Shown here piece after piece: positions 23,779 to 34,091 of a stretch of 64,000 nt of DNA. A model generated the notes under the pieces. The model ran no database searches. It worked only from the letters and a program-made list of their open reading frames with translations, and was not told the origin of the DNA. The translations under genes were made by a program, and so were the position numbers. The first letter of the stretch is position 1, and each line of letters starts with the position of its first letter. Source of the DNA: Williamsoniiplasma luminosum (GTDB lineage Bacteria > Bacillota_I > Bacilli_A > Mycoplasmatales > Mycoplasmataceae); contig NZ_CP024963.1 in the NCBI RefSeq assembly GCF_002803985.1, positions 682,001 to 746,000 of the forward strand, in the 5' to 3' direction.

Positions 23779-24992
23779 TATTTATGCTCCTTTTTGATTT
23801 TTGTGACAACAGCCTCGATGTGACTATCTTTAGTTTTTATCCCTAACTGATCACCGATTTTAATATTCGAATTTGTTGAGATGATTTTTCCACTCATTTC
23901 AGTTACTAGTGCAAAACCACGTTGTAAAGGAATTAAGGGATCAAGAATTATTTGTTGCTGATTTAAATTCATTAATTCCTGTGTTTTATGCATCAAAATT
24001 TGTTGCATGTGCCGATTATTTATTTGATAAATATTCTTTAATTCAATCTCTTTTTGATTGACAATATTTTTGGTAATCAAAGAGTTTCGTCCAATAATTC
24101 TGTTTAAAAATAGTTCTGATTCTTGAATTTTACTGTTGATTATCGCTTGATAATCAACATAATAATTTTGTAAATTTCTTTTTAATTCAGCAATGTTTGG
24201 AGTTGTCATTTCTCCAGCACTAGTTGGGGTTGGTGCTCTAAGATCAGCAACATAATCACTTAAAGTGTAATCTGGTTGATGGCCAACAGCCGAAACTGTG
24301 GGAATCAAAGAATTTCTAATTGCTTTTAAAACTTCAATTTCATTAAAAGCTCATAAATCCTCATAACTTCCCCCACCTCGACCAATAATTAAAGTGTCAA
24401 GTGGAATCGAAAAGTTGTTGGCAGCATCTATTTTTTTAGCAATATCAAATCTTGCTTGTTCACCTTGGACTTGAGCTGGAAATAAATAAATATTGGCAAT
24501 TGGGTATCTTCTTTGAATCGTTGTAATTAGGTCATGAATGGCAGCCCCACTAGCAGCTGTGATAATTCCAATATTTGTTGGAAAGATTGGAATAGGTTTT
24601 TTGATTGATTGATCGAATCAACCATTAATCTCTAATCAGGCATATCTTTCATCATATAATTTTTGTAATTCGCCTTTACCTTCTAATTGCACGTCACGTA
24701 CTTCAAAAGTGATGGTTCCACCAACAATGTAAAAACTAAATCTCCCTTTAACAGTGATTTTCATTCCGTTTTCTGGATTTCAACGTTTCATATTATCAGC
24801 ATTACTTTTTCAAACAACAGCTTTGATAGTTGCACCTTCATCTTTGATTGAGAAATAAATATGACCTGATTTATTAAAAGTTAAATTTGATATTTCCCCA
24901 GTAATATAGAGGTTATTTAAAAATTCAGGAGCTTCAATATATTCTTTTAAAAAAGCATTAATCTCAGTGACCGAGTAAATTTTTTGTTCCAT
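23778..24992 (-). CDS. xseA: Exodeoxyribonuclease VII large subunit
   Basis: Catalytic subunit of ExoVII, which degrades single-stranded DNA. The 404-residue protein has an N-terminal OB fold (YSVTEINAFLKEYIE, GHIYFSIKDEGATI), the nuclease core with GIITAASGAAIHDLI and LIIGRGGGSYEDLWAFNE, and SAVGHQPDYTLSDYVADLRAPTPTSA. Most relatives read GHETD where this one reads GHQPD; the His and Asp are kept. A coiled-coil C-terminus follows. It starts five bases after nusB and is coupled to xseB by a one-base overlap. Confidence 0.9.
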
Positions 24993-24996
24993 ATTA

Positions 24997-25410
24997 TTAG
25001 TCTTCTTTGTTGATTTTATCTAAAACAGCATTGACAAAACCAAATTCAAAATCTGGTTCTAAAGATTTTGTTAAATTCACGATTTCGTTAATGATTAATG
25101 CTTTGGGTTCATCTGTCATGGTGATTTGGTAAGCACCAACAATTAATAATGCTTGAATCAAAGCAGGAATTCTTTCTCATGTTCAATCTTTGGTAAAAAC
25201 TTCAAAAATAATTGTTTTTAATTCTCCCATATTAGCAATTATTTCTTCGATATCATCAATAATTTGTTCATTATGTTTTGAAATTTGAACTTCGTCTAAA
25301 ATTTCTTGTCTCATTTTAGAATTTGAAAGTCTTAATAGAAAAGCACGATAAAAAAAGTGGGCTAATATATTTGTTTTAGTAATTAAACTGGTCTCTTTTT
25401 TTTCTTTCAT
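24997..25410 (-). CDS. nusB: Transcription antitermination factor NusB
   Basis: RNA-binding helical protein acting with NusE on rRNA antitermination. The product has about 137 residues and ends at TAA 24997. TWERIPALIQALLIVGAYQI and KALIINEIVNLTKSLE are the NusB core, with one TGA-encoded Trp. Two ATG codons are adjacent: the first (25413) is only three bases from AGGAG, the second (25410) is six, so the second is preferred. A TATAAT lies about 20 bases upstream. It heads the run with xseA, xseB and dinB. Confidence 0.82.
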
Positions 25411-25445
25411 CATGTGCTCCTATTTCTATGTAAAATTATACCAAA

Positions 25446-25474
25446 TAAAAACAGCAAGTTATTTGCTGTTTTTA
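25446..25474 (-). terminator. Terminator at the end of ribF-nfo
   Basis: On the minus strand AAAAACAGCAAA pairs with TTGCTGTTTTT, which runs into T-rich sequence. The stem contains the last codons and the stop of nfo. Confidence 0.75.
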
Positions 25475-26343
25475 AAAGGGTCACTTCATTGTTTGTTTAA
25501 TAAATCTTGGATTTCAGCTTTATAAGGTGATTGTTCATTGACAAATGGGGTTTCTAAAATTTTGGGAATTTCTTTGAAATCTTCATCTCACAAAATCTTG
25601 AGTAAATTATCAAAACCAATTGTTCCATAACCAATGTTTTCATGGCGATCCTTGTGCGAATTTAAAGGATTTTTTGAATCGTTTAAATGGAAAACCAAAA
25701 CTTTTTCTCGACCAATTTTTTGATCTATTTCTTGTTTAATTGCTTCTCAATTATTCAAATCATAACCAGCATCATTCATATGACATGTGTCCAAACAAAT
25801 TCCTAAGCGTTCTTTTTCTTCAACTTGATTTAACACAAAACTCAATTGATCAAAATTAATTCCAACTTCAGTTCCTTTACCACTCATCGTTTCTAAAGCA
25901 ATTTTAGTTTTATAATTCTCTTTAAAAACTTCATTTAATCCTTGAATTAATTTGTTCAAAGCTTGATTAGGATCACCTTTTGTAAAAGCTCCAGGATGTA
26001 AAACTAAAATTTCGATCCCAATATCATCACATCTTTGCATTTCTTTTTTCAAAAATTCAACACTAAAATCTCAAGTACTTTGAGAAACTGGATTCGAAAT
26101 ATTAATGATATACGGAGCATGCACAACCAAATCTTTTGGATCAAGATGATGCTCTTTTAAAATTTCGTGCATTTGTTCAATGTTTAATTCACTTGTTGGT
26201 TTTCGATTGGAATTTTGGGGCGGTCCTGTGTAAATCATGAAAGTATTTGCTCCATCATTGATCGCTGTTTTGACCGATCCAATCAAATATTTTTCTAAAG
26301 CATTCATCGAAACATGTGATCCAATTATCGGGTATTTTTTCAT
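25459..26343 (-). CDS. nfo: Endonuclease IV (AP endonuclease)
   Basis: Zinc-dependent AP endonuclease of base excision repair, 294 residues. Metal ligands are seen in order in [73 protein letters not shown]-encoded Trp lies in three or more places. The ATG shares one base with the stop of ribF (TAATG), so the genes are coupled. Its own end is folded into the terminator. Confidence 0.93.
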
Positions 26344-27191
26344 TATTGCTCCTTCTTTATTTTTGCAATCATTTTTTGTTTATCAGAAATGAGTAGTGCT
26401 TTTAATTGTTCTAAATTTTCAACTTTGATGTTTTCGCGTTCAAAATCAATTAATTCAATTTGAATATTTCACCCATAAATATCTTTGTCAAAATCTAAAA
26501 TATGCACTTCAAAAGTCAAACCTTTACTTGGATGGCATCAATAATCAGCCATTCCTCAATATGTGTTTTCATCATTTGGTAATTTAACTTTTGTTAAATA
26601 AACCCCTTGTTTAAATGGCATTTCCCCTTTTTGAATATTAGCGGTGGGAAAATTAATTGTTCTTCCTAGTTGTTGGCCTTTAACCACAAATCCAGAAAAA
26701 TTATAATTTGCCCCAGTCAAGCTTTGATAACCTTTTATTTCGCCATTTTTTAATAAAGTTTGTGCTTTTGAAAAAAGTGAATCTGCTGTTTTCAAAAGCG
26801 TAACTGGTAGCATTTTTGTCTTCGTCATTGTTTGTTGGATTGCATCAAAAAATGGGTGATCTACATTAATGATAATCTTTTTAAAATGTAACATTGATTT
26901 AAATGATTCAAAATTTCAAAAATCAGGATTTTTGAAATTAGGAACAATAAAAGTTAGAAAATCATGAATTCCGTATTTCTCCATTTGAGAGATAATTGCA
27001 TTTTCACTGATCACTTTTAAACGATCATCCACGACAATGTTAATCAAGGTAAGTTTTTCTTGACTATCGATTCCTAATTTAATAATTTCATCTTCAACAT
27101 TACTTCATTCAGACCAATTTCCGACTAAACCAATACTTGGTTCTAAATGTAACATGATCATTGTCATGGGGTTATAAATTATTTTGTTCAT
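26343..27191 (-). CDS. ribF: RibF-like flavokinase with a degenerate FAD-synthetase domain
   Basis: RibF normally makes FMN from riboflavin (C-terminal kinase) and FAD from FMN (N-terminal nucleotidyltransferase). In these 282 residues the kinase half looks intact: GFVVKGQQLGRTINFPTANI from residue 167, GVYLTKVKLP, and FEVHILDFDKDIYG with the catalytic Glu. The N-terminal half lacks the expected GxFDGxHxGH motif; the corresponding region reads HLEPSIGLVGNWSEWSN. The later SSTxIR motif is also not recognisable (SLFSKAQ). I infer riboflavin kinase activity and doubtful FAD synthesis. ATG 27191 follows AGAGGT and a TATAAT. Confidence 0.8.
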
Positions 27192-27247
27192 TTCAGACCT
27201 CTTATAATATTATAAAAGAAAAACACCAATTGGTGCTTAAATTCTAA

Positions 27248-27323
27248 TGGTGCCTGATGCGGGGATCGAACCCACAACCCACTGATTAAGAGTCAGTTGC
27301 TCTACCAATTGCGCTAATCAGAC
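27248..27323 (-). tRNA. tRNA-Lys (anticodon CUU)
   Basis: On the minus strand a full cloverleaf can be drawn. The acceptor arm GTCTGAT pairs with ATCAGGC, the D arm is present, the anticodon stem ACTGA/TCAGT encloses CTCTTAA (anticodon CUU), and the T arm carries GGTTCGATCC. The 3' CCA is encoded. It reads the Lys codon AAG. Total 76 nucleotides. Confidence 0.96.
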
Positions 27324-27333
27324 ATCTAAAATT

Positions 27334-27362
27334 AGTTTAGCACTACTTTACATTTTTGACAA
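27334..27362 (-). promoter_or_regulatory. Promoter of tRNA-Lys
   Basis: Minus-strand TTGTCA (27357-27362) and TAAACT (27334-27339) are exactly 17 bases apart, and the -10 ends about 11 bases before the tRNA 5' end. On the plus strand the same core reads TTGACA (27356-27361), a perfect -35 pointing toward mtlA. Confidence 0.65.
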
Positions 27363-27406
27363 TTTTTAAACACGAACAAAAATTGATCTTTAACATATCC
27401 TGATCT

Positions 27407-27452
27407 AACAACAAAAATAGCTAAAATTTTTAGCTATTTTTGTTGTTTTTTG
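27407..27452 (+). terminator. Strong plus-strand hairpin terminator with no obvious plus-strand gene before it
   Basis: AACAACAAAAATAGCTAAAA (27407-27426) pairs perfectly with the matching arm at 27428-27447, and T follows on the plus strand only. The nearest upstream gene, tRNA-Lys, is on the other strand. It may end a short leader RNA before mtlA or stop antisense transcription. From 27453 to 27588 there is an imperfect A/T palindrome (about 27484-27508) and the mtlA ribosome-binding site, but no gene. Confidence 0.7.
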
Positions 27453-27588
27453 AAATTTAAAACCATGAAAAGTTTAGTAAAGATTTTTTTGTCTTTTTAA
27501 AAGTCAAAAAAAGCTATCCACAATCTTGTGTTTAGAAATTTTTCGATTTTTTTTCTTTAATATAGAAATTGAAAGGAGATTTAAAAAA

Positions 27589-29163
27589 ATGGAAGAAGTT
27601 ATAAAAGAGATAAATTCTAAAAACGAATCGAATCCAACCAAGCTTTTCTTGAAAAACAATTTTAACAAAATTATTGTGATGCGAAGAGTCCAAAAATTTG
27701 GTGGATGATTAAGTGCGATGATTATGCCAGTCATTGGTGTGATTATTGGTTGAGGATTACTATCAGCATTCTTTATTCCTGATGGATGAACACCCGTTAA
27801 AGCAATTAGTGACCATGTAACAGGAAATTTAATGACTTATTTAATTCCAATTTTAATTGGATATCAAGCCGGTAAGCTTGTTCATGGTAACCGTGGAGGG
27901 ACTATTGCCGCCTTTGTGGTTTTTGGAGTAATTGTTGGAAATCAATTCAATCCTGGATTTGCAGCAGATTCTAAACCAACCCCACAATTTTTGGGTGCAA
28001 TGATCTGTGGTCCAATTGGGGCTGGAGTTTTAAAAGGTTTTGATAAATTAATCGAAGGAAAAATTAAAGAAGGATTTGAAATGTTGGTCAACAACTTTTC
28101 ACTAGCCATCCTTGGAGCAGCAATGTGTTTGGGAGCCTTTTATGGTATGCCTTATGTAATTAATGGTATTTCACATGTTCTAGGTATCATTGTTAAAGCA
28201 GCCATTAATGCAAAATTAATTTTCTTGGCAGCCTTAATTATTGAACCAGCGAAATTACTATTCTTAAATAATGCAATTAATCATGGTGTGTTAACCCCAC
28301 TTGGTCTAGATATGGCTAGAGAAACAGGTAAAAGTATTTTATTCTTACTTGAAGCTAATCCAGGTCCTGGATTAGGTATGTTAGTTGCAACAATCATTTT
28401 TGATAAAAAATCAAGAGGACAAGCAGCAGGAGCAAGTGTTATTCATTTCTTTGGAGGTATTCATGAAGTTTACTTCCCATTCGCATTAATGCGTCCAGCA
28501 TTAATAATTTCACTACTAGGTGGAGGATTAGTTGGAGATGCAATATTCCAAAGCTTTGGTGCAGGTTTAATTGGGCCAGCAAGTCCAGGTTCTATTATCG
28601 CGGTTTATGCCATGACTAAGTCCGAAGCTCTAAATTATGCTGGTGTTTCGGTTGGAATTATCGGGGCTGCGGCAGCTAGTTTAGGTATTGCTTCATTGAT
28701 CTTTTTGATTAATCGCAAGAAATACAAAAAAATGGGTCAAGAAGAATTACAAGCTTCAGGACAAAAAGTTGTTCAATTAAAAGGTAAAGAATCAAAATAC
28801 ATTAAAACTGATGTTAAAAAAGCAAATGTTGAAGTTGTAAAATTAGATTCAATTCCAAAAACAATTATCTTTGCATGTGAAGCTGGAATGGGTTCTAGTG
28901 CAATGGGTGCTTCAATTTTGAAAAAGAAATTTAAAGAAGCTGGGATTCCGATGAAAGTATTGAATTACGCAGTTAAAGAATTGCCAACTGATGCTGAATA
29001 TGTCATTACCCAAGAAAAATTAACTGAATTGGCGAAAAATAAAGCACCAAATGCAGTACACAAAAGTATAAACAATTTCTTAAATAAAGAATTCTATGAC
29101 AAAATTATAGATGAGATTAAACTAGAAATGGATAAAAGTAATGAAGAAGGAAAGACAAAATAA
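27589..29163 (+). CDS. mtlA: Mannitol-specific PTS permease, EIICB
   Basis: Membrane transporter that imports mannitol and phosphorylates it to mannitol-1-phosphate. The 524-residue protein has an N-terminal EIIC domain (MRRVQKFGGWLSAMIMPVIG, GGIHEVYFPFALMRP), then a linker and an EIIB domain with phospho-accepting Cys430 in IFACEAGMGSSAMG. It lacks a fused EIIA, which is supplied by mtlF three genes downstream. GAAAGGAG (27571-27578) lies before ATG 27589; three early TGA codons encode Trp. The last 23 bases overlap mtlR. Confidence 0.93.
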
Positions 29164-30991
29164 AATTTTGTACATCTTTTTAAGTTATAAAACAATCAAT
29201 AAATATACATTAAAAAATCATTTAGATATAAGTTTTAAGACTCTGGATAGAGATATAAACGATTTGAATGATTTTTTAAAACCCATTAAAACGTATATTA
29301 GTAAAATTGATGATAACTATATCTTGATGAATGCTCAAACACACTTAATTCTGAACTTTACTAAATTAAATGATGAATTTTTAATGATTAGTGAACGCTT
29401 GATTTTTATAATCTTAGAAATTTTAAAAAATGAACATGTTCAGCAAGCTCGCTTACTTGAAGATTTACAAATTAGTAAAAATATTCTAGTTGAAGATTTA
29501 CAAAAACTAAAAATCATTTTAGAAAAATATGATCTTGAATTATTGTGAGAGAAAAAAGGGATTACAATTCCTGATCTTAGCATTGAAAAATTAATTCCGA
29601 TTATTTCCAATAATGCTGTTGATATCATCTTTTTAAAAAAGAATTCAACCTTATTACAATATGGTGATTTAAGCCAATTATTTTCAGAATATATTTATAA
29701 AAAGTTAGTTCGCTATTTTAAAATTGACAATTTTAAAATTATTTATAATCACTTAGTTAATTTGATTATTGACCAACAAAATTTAAGTGAAATTAATATT
29801 GCAATTATGGCGATGAAAATTACCTTCTATTTAAATCATTCCAAAAATAAAAATTTAAATTTATTAGATTCTATTAATTTTAAAAAAGATTTAAATAATT
29901 TATATCTTTCTCCGCATGATCAAAATATTTTAAACAGCATCTGACTTAAAGAAGATTACAAAACCAATATCTTATCTTGTGTTCAAGAAATTGAAAATGA
30001 AATTGAAAAATTATTTCACCACAAATTATTGCTAGATGAATATATCGAAGAAAGATTAACTCAGCATTTAATCGCAAACATTTTCAATGATAAAGTTGAT
30101 GATTTAATCATTGAAGAATACAAACAAAATCTTTATAAATATAAGAATAACTATTTTGAAATTTTCACAATTATTGCTTTGGCAATCGAAAAAAACTTTG
30201 CAAATCAAGATTTAAATCTTGCCTTAACATATGAATTATTTATACACATCATAATTTATTTAAATACCTTATTGGCAAATGTTGAAGCTAAAATTTTAGC
30301 GGTTTGTGTTGGGGGAATGGGTCAAAGTTTTATGCTTAAAAGTTTTTTAAAATCTTTATATCCAAAATCTGAAATTGAGACATCTTCTCTTTCCCTAATC
30401 AACAAAAAGAAATTGCCAGAATATGATTTGGTCATTTCAACCATTGATATTGGAAATTATAAAAATGCAAATTTAATTCAATTTCCCATTGCCTCAATTT
30501 TAAGCCAACGAGAACAATTGAGTTTTTTCATAAATTTAAAAATTTATGAAAAATTAATTGGTCACAACAAAATTAAAAAAATCTTTAGTCCTGAAAACGT
30601 GCTAATTAATCAAAATGCCAAAACAAAAGAAGAAGCGATTCTAAAATGCGGAAATTTACTGAAAGAATTGGGTTATATCACCGATGAATATATTGATTCA
30701 ATGCTTGAAAGAGAACGTCATTTTTCAACTTATATCGGAAACTGAATTGCGATTTGTCATGGCATGGATGGACGTGGGGTTTTGGACAATGGAATTGTGA
30801 TCATTCACTTTGAAAAACCAATTATGTTTGAAGATCAACCAACACATTTTTTAGTTGGGTTGTCTGCTAAAAATAGTCAATACAATGATTTTTTTGAAAA
30901 AATGAGCATCAAACTGTTAGAAATTGATTTTGTTGAAGAGTTATTGAAGCACCCTTCAAGAGAAAGAATATTTAAGGAATTTGAATTATAA
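29141..30991 (+). CDS. mtlR: PRD-type mannitol operon transcriptional activator
   Basis: A 616-residue activator of the MtlR/BglG-related group, controlled by PTS phosphorylation. The N-terminus is a helix-turn-helix region (NKYTLKNHLDISFKTLDRD, then a second HTH-like part near residues 85-130). PRD-type helical domains follow (around ERLTQHLIANIF). Next come an EIIB-like domain with Cys389 in AVCVGGMGQSF and an EIIA-like domain with His540 in GNWIAICHGMDGRG. The start ATG lies within mtlA, and no good ribosome-binding site is visible, so translation is probably coupled. EIIB and EIIA sites let it sense mannitol flux and general PTS state. Confidence 0.9.
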
Positions 30992-31016
30992 TTTAAATAA
31001 AGGAGTCGAAATTATT

Positions 31017-32144
31017 ATGAAAGTATTACATTTTGGAGCAGGAAATATCGGTCGAGGTTTTATTGCCCCAATTCTATTAAAAGATCAAAATATTGAACAT
31101 ATCAAATTTACAGATATTAACAAAAATATGATTAGTCACATTAATGAAGTCAAAGAATTTCATGTCATTGAATTAGGAGAAACCAAAAATATTATCAAAA
31201 TTGATAATAAAATAAGTGGTGTTTCCAATGAAGATTTATTTTTAAACAATGATTATAAAATTGATATTTTAACAACATCAATTGGAGCATTAGCCTTAAA
31301 ATACATTGAAGATATTGTTGTTAAAATTATCAAAAATAAAGAAAATAACAACGAAAAATTAATTATTATGTGTTGTGAAAACGGGGATAAAGTTTCTTCG
31401 ATGTTCAAACAACAAATTCAAAAACTTTATAATTTTGATGAAAATTTAATCGCTTTTGTTGATGTAATGGTCGATAGAATTGTCCCAGACCAGAAAAAAA
31501 CTAATATTATTGATATCGAAGTTGAACAATATTATTCATGAATTGTTGATGAAACACAATGACCAACAACAATCCCGCGCATTTCTTCATTGAAATATTC
31601 AAAAAATATGGATGCTGAAATTGCCAAAAAAATTTGATTATTAAATGGAGGTCATGCTAGTTTATGTTGAGCTGCTTACAAATTAAATCAATTTAATCCC
31701 CCATTTACAAACGCAAGTTTAAAAATTGAGACTTTGAAAAAATTTCTAGTCGCCTATTTAAATGAAGTTGGTCAAATTTTTTCAAAACAATTTAATTATG
31801 ATTTGGATGAAGTTAAAAAATTTATTAATCAAACGATTGAGCGTTTTGAAAACATTTACATTCAGGATCATTTAGAAAGAGTTGGCAGAAATTTAATCTT
31901 AAAATTACAACTAGAAGAAAGAATTTTAAAACCATTCTTACTTGGACAAAAATTAGGATTAGAAACAAAAAATATTCAACAAAGTATTTTAAACGCCCTT
32001 GATTACACCAACGAAAATGATAACGATGGCAAAATTATTGCCCAAATGCATGCCAACCATCAAACCAAGGCAATGATGTTGAAAACAATTATCAAAGACA
32101 TTACAGATGAACAAATAGAGTTTATTTTAAATATAAATAATTAA
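31017..32144 (+). CDS. mtlD: Mannitol-1-phosphate 5-dehydrogenase
   Basis: Oxidises mannitol-1-phosphate to fructose-6-phosphate with NAD+. The 375-residue protein begins MKVLHFGAGNIGRGFIAPIL (Rossmann fold). It contains VMVDRIVPDQ, LLNGGHASLCWAAYK and the C-terminal HANHQTKAMML segment, all typical of MtlD. AAAGGAG (30999-31005) lies 11 bases before ATG 31017, slightly far but usable. Several TGA-encoded Trp occur between 31539 and 31672. It lies 25 bases after mtlR in the same operon. Confidence 0.95.
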
Positions 32145-32162
32145 AATCAGGAGACAGAGAAC

Positions 32163-32582
32163 ATGTTAAAAAAAGAACACATATTTTTAAATCAAAAATT
32201 TAATTCCAAAGCAGAAATTTTAAATGATATTTTTTTAAAATTTAAAAAAGAAAAGGTCGATCCCGTTTATATTGATTCAATTTTAGAGCGGGAAAAATTA
32301 GCTTCCTTTTATATTGGAAATAAAATTTCGATTCCTCATGGAACTTATGAAGGAATGCAAAGCCTAAAAGAATCTTTAATTCTGTTTTACCATTTGAAAA
32401 ATGAGGTTATTTGAGATGGAGAAATCGTTAAAATTGTGATTGCTTTAGCAATCAAACCCGAACATCAAATGGAAGTTCTGCAAAATATTGCAGTTAATTC
32501 AATGGACGAAGAATTTTTTGAAGATTTAATCAATTTTCCAACTCTTGAAAAAATTGAACAATTAACAAGTTCAAATGAATAA
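32163..32582 (+). CDS. mtlF: Mannitol-specific PTS EIIA component
   Basis: Transfers phosphate from HPr to MtlA. The 139-residue protein has the phospho-accepting His59 in NKISIPHGTYEG and the family segment REKLASFYIG before it. One TGA-encoded Trp follows residue 83. It completes the mannitol operon, and the codons at its end lie next to a strong terminator. Confidence 0.93.
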
Positions 32583-32633
32583 AATAACTCAACTTCAAAC
32601 CATTTTAGTTTGAAGTTGAGTTATTTTGTTTTT
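32581..32633 (+). terminator. Terminator of the mannitol operon
   Basis: AAAATAACTCAACTTCAAAC (32581-32600) pairs perfectly with the arm at 32608-32627, followed by GTTTTT. The right arm also encodes the last residues of the convergent small gene. Confidence 0.9.
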
Positions 32634-32874
32634 CAATTTGAGCAATTTTGATTTCAACTCTAAAAAGTTCAACCTTGACCTTAGTGATCGATTCACTGAT
32701 GCTTGAATTCTGACGTTTTTTTTCTAATAAATAAATATAAACAATAAAACCAAACAACGGAAATAATCACCATCATCGTAAATGGCCTTTAAGTTTACTA
32801 TCCAATTCTTTGATTAATGCATTTAATTCTTTTTGTTGGCGATATAAATCTGCTAATTTTTCATTGTTGTTCAT
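32605..32874 (-). CDS. Small single-span membrane protein of unknown function
   Basis: An 89-residue frame visible only with TGA as Trp. ATG 32874 on the minus strand follows AAGGA. It has a charged helical start (MNNNEKLADLYRQQKELN), one hydrophobic segment (RWWWLFPLFGFIVYIYLL, two of the three Trp from TGA), a basic EKKRQ flank and a polar helical tail. The stop TAA lies inside the mtl terminator, so the last residues are encoded by its stem. I do not recognise a family. Confidence 0.65.
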
Positions 32875-32958
32875 TGTAATCCTTAATTTAAAAGTAATTT
32901 AACTAATTAAAAAAATATTAAAATCGGTCGCATAATTTCCTTTTATTACATTTAATTA

Positions 32959-32964
32959 TATAAT
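32959..32964 (+). promoter_or_regulatory. -10 box of plsY
   Basis: TATAAT lies 28 bases before ATG 32992, with AAGAGGA as ribosome-binding site. No clear -35. Confidence 0.45.
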
Positions 32965-32991
32965 CTTTTTGTTGAATAGTTAAGAGGACAA

Positions 32992-33819
32992 ATGTATTAT
33001 TTAGGAATTATATTAGCATCAATCATCGGTTATTTTATCGGATCGATATCATGATCAATTATTGTTGTTAAATATGTTAAAGGGATTGACATCAGAGCTG
33101 TTGGCTCAAAGAATGCTGGTGCTACCAACACCACAAGAGAATTAGGAAAATATTGAGGTTTTATTGTTGCCCTTTTAGATGGATGTAAATCAGTTGTAAC
33201 TGCTTTAATTGCAATGCTGTTTTCAATGATTCCCAATGATTTATTTAAAGAAACAAGTTACTTTATTCCCATGTTGTTTGTTTTGATTGGGCATTGTTAT
33301 CCAATTTATTATAAATTTAAAGGTGGTAAAGCAGTTGCTTCATTTATGGGGTTTTTATTTGTTGCTAACCCATTTTATTTTGGATTCTTTCTACTGGTTT
33401 GATTTGTTGTTGTTTGAAAAACAAGAAAAGTGAGCATCGCAAGTATTGTAGCTGCACTTGCCACTTGTTTAATCTTCATCTGGTTACCTTGAATTAATGG
33501 GATTAATAGTTTTAGTGGTGGTTGAAATAGTTGAGAGCAATGACAAGGTGTATGATCAAATCCGTGGTTAAGATTTAGTTGAATTAATTATTTACATCAA
33601 CTAACCGCACCAATTAGTCATCACCAATTTGCTGAAAATATTTTAGCAATTAATACAATGATTTTAATGGGAATGACAATGCTAGCATATCGTCACTTCC
33701 CAAATATTATTCGCATTAAAAATCATAAAGAACCAAAAACTTTTCCCACTCTAACTCCAGAACAAAAGTTAGAATACAAAAAACATATTAAAGATCGTTC
33801 TAAAAAACAAAAAAAATAA
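32992..33819 (+). CDS. plsY: Glycerol-3-phosphate acyltransferase (acyl-phosphate type)
   Basis: Polytopic membrane enzyme that acylates glycerol-3-phosphate with acyl-phosphate, the first step of phospholipid synthesis. The 275-residue protein shows the motifs IGSISWSIIVVK, GSKNAGATNTTRELGK and GHCYPIYYKFKGGKAVA. It is longer than bacterial PlsY of about 200 residues, owing to an extra Trp-rich loop (GGWNSWEQWQGVWSNPW) and a basic tail of about 40 residues. Its stop lies in the following terminator. Confidence 0.92.
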
Positions 33820-33843
33820 TTCGGATTTCCGAATTATTTTTTT
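33811..33843 (+). terminator. Bidirectional terminator between plsY and the UPF0154 gene
   Basis: AAAATAATTCGG (33813-33824) pairs with CCGAATTATTTT (33829-33840). T and A tracts flank it. It contains the stop codons of both convergent genes. Confidence 0.85.
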
Positions 33844-34088
33844 GCTTTTTTCATGGCGTTGATGGTTTTTTTAATGTCACCTTCACTAGGTTTACGACCC
33901 ATGCTCATATACATGGCACGAATTTGACCTTCAGTAATTGGGGGGTTGTCTTTCAATTGTTTTTTAACAATCAACCTGGTTACAAAGAAACCAATGATTG
34001 CCCCAACAATAATTCCTCCAATAATCACTCCAACAAGTGTCCCTGCTAAAGCTCCGCCTTCTAGGCTTGCCAATATTGTTAAATTCAT
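33834..34088 (-). CDS. UPF0154 (YneF-like) membrane protein
   Basis: An 84-residue protein with one N-terminal membrane segment (GTLVGVIIGGIIVGAIIGFF) and the UPF0154 signature KKQLKDNPPITEGQIRAMYMSMGRKPSE. Function is unknown in the family. It lies three bases after tkt in the same direction, so it is probably co-transcribed. Confidence 0.9.
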   Translation of the reverse strand: MNLTILASLEGGALAGTLVGVIIGGIIVGAIIGFFVTRLIVKKQLKDNPPITEGQIRAMYMSMGRKPSEGDIKKTINAMKKAKK

Positions 34089-34091
34089 TAA

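Noticed and set aside
25411-25413. The first of two adjacent ATG codons as the nusB start
   Set aside because: It is only three bases from AGGAG; the second ATG has normal spacing. The difference is one residue.
27484-27508. An A/T-only palindrome in the mtlA leader as an operator
   Set aside because: It is imperfect and of a kind expected by chance in a sequence with so many A and T runs.
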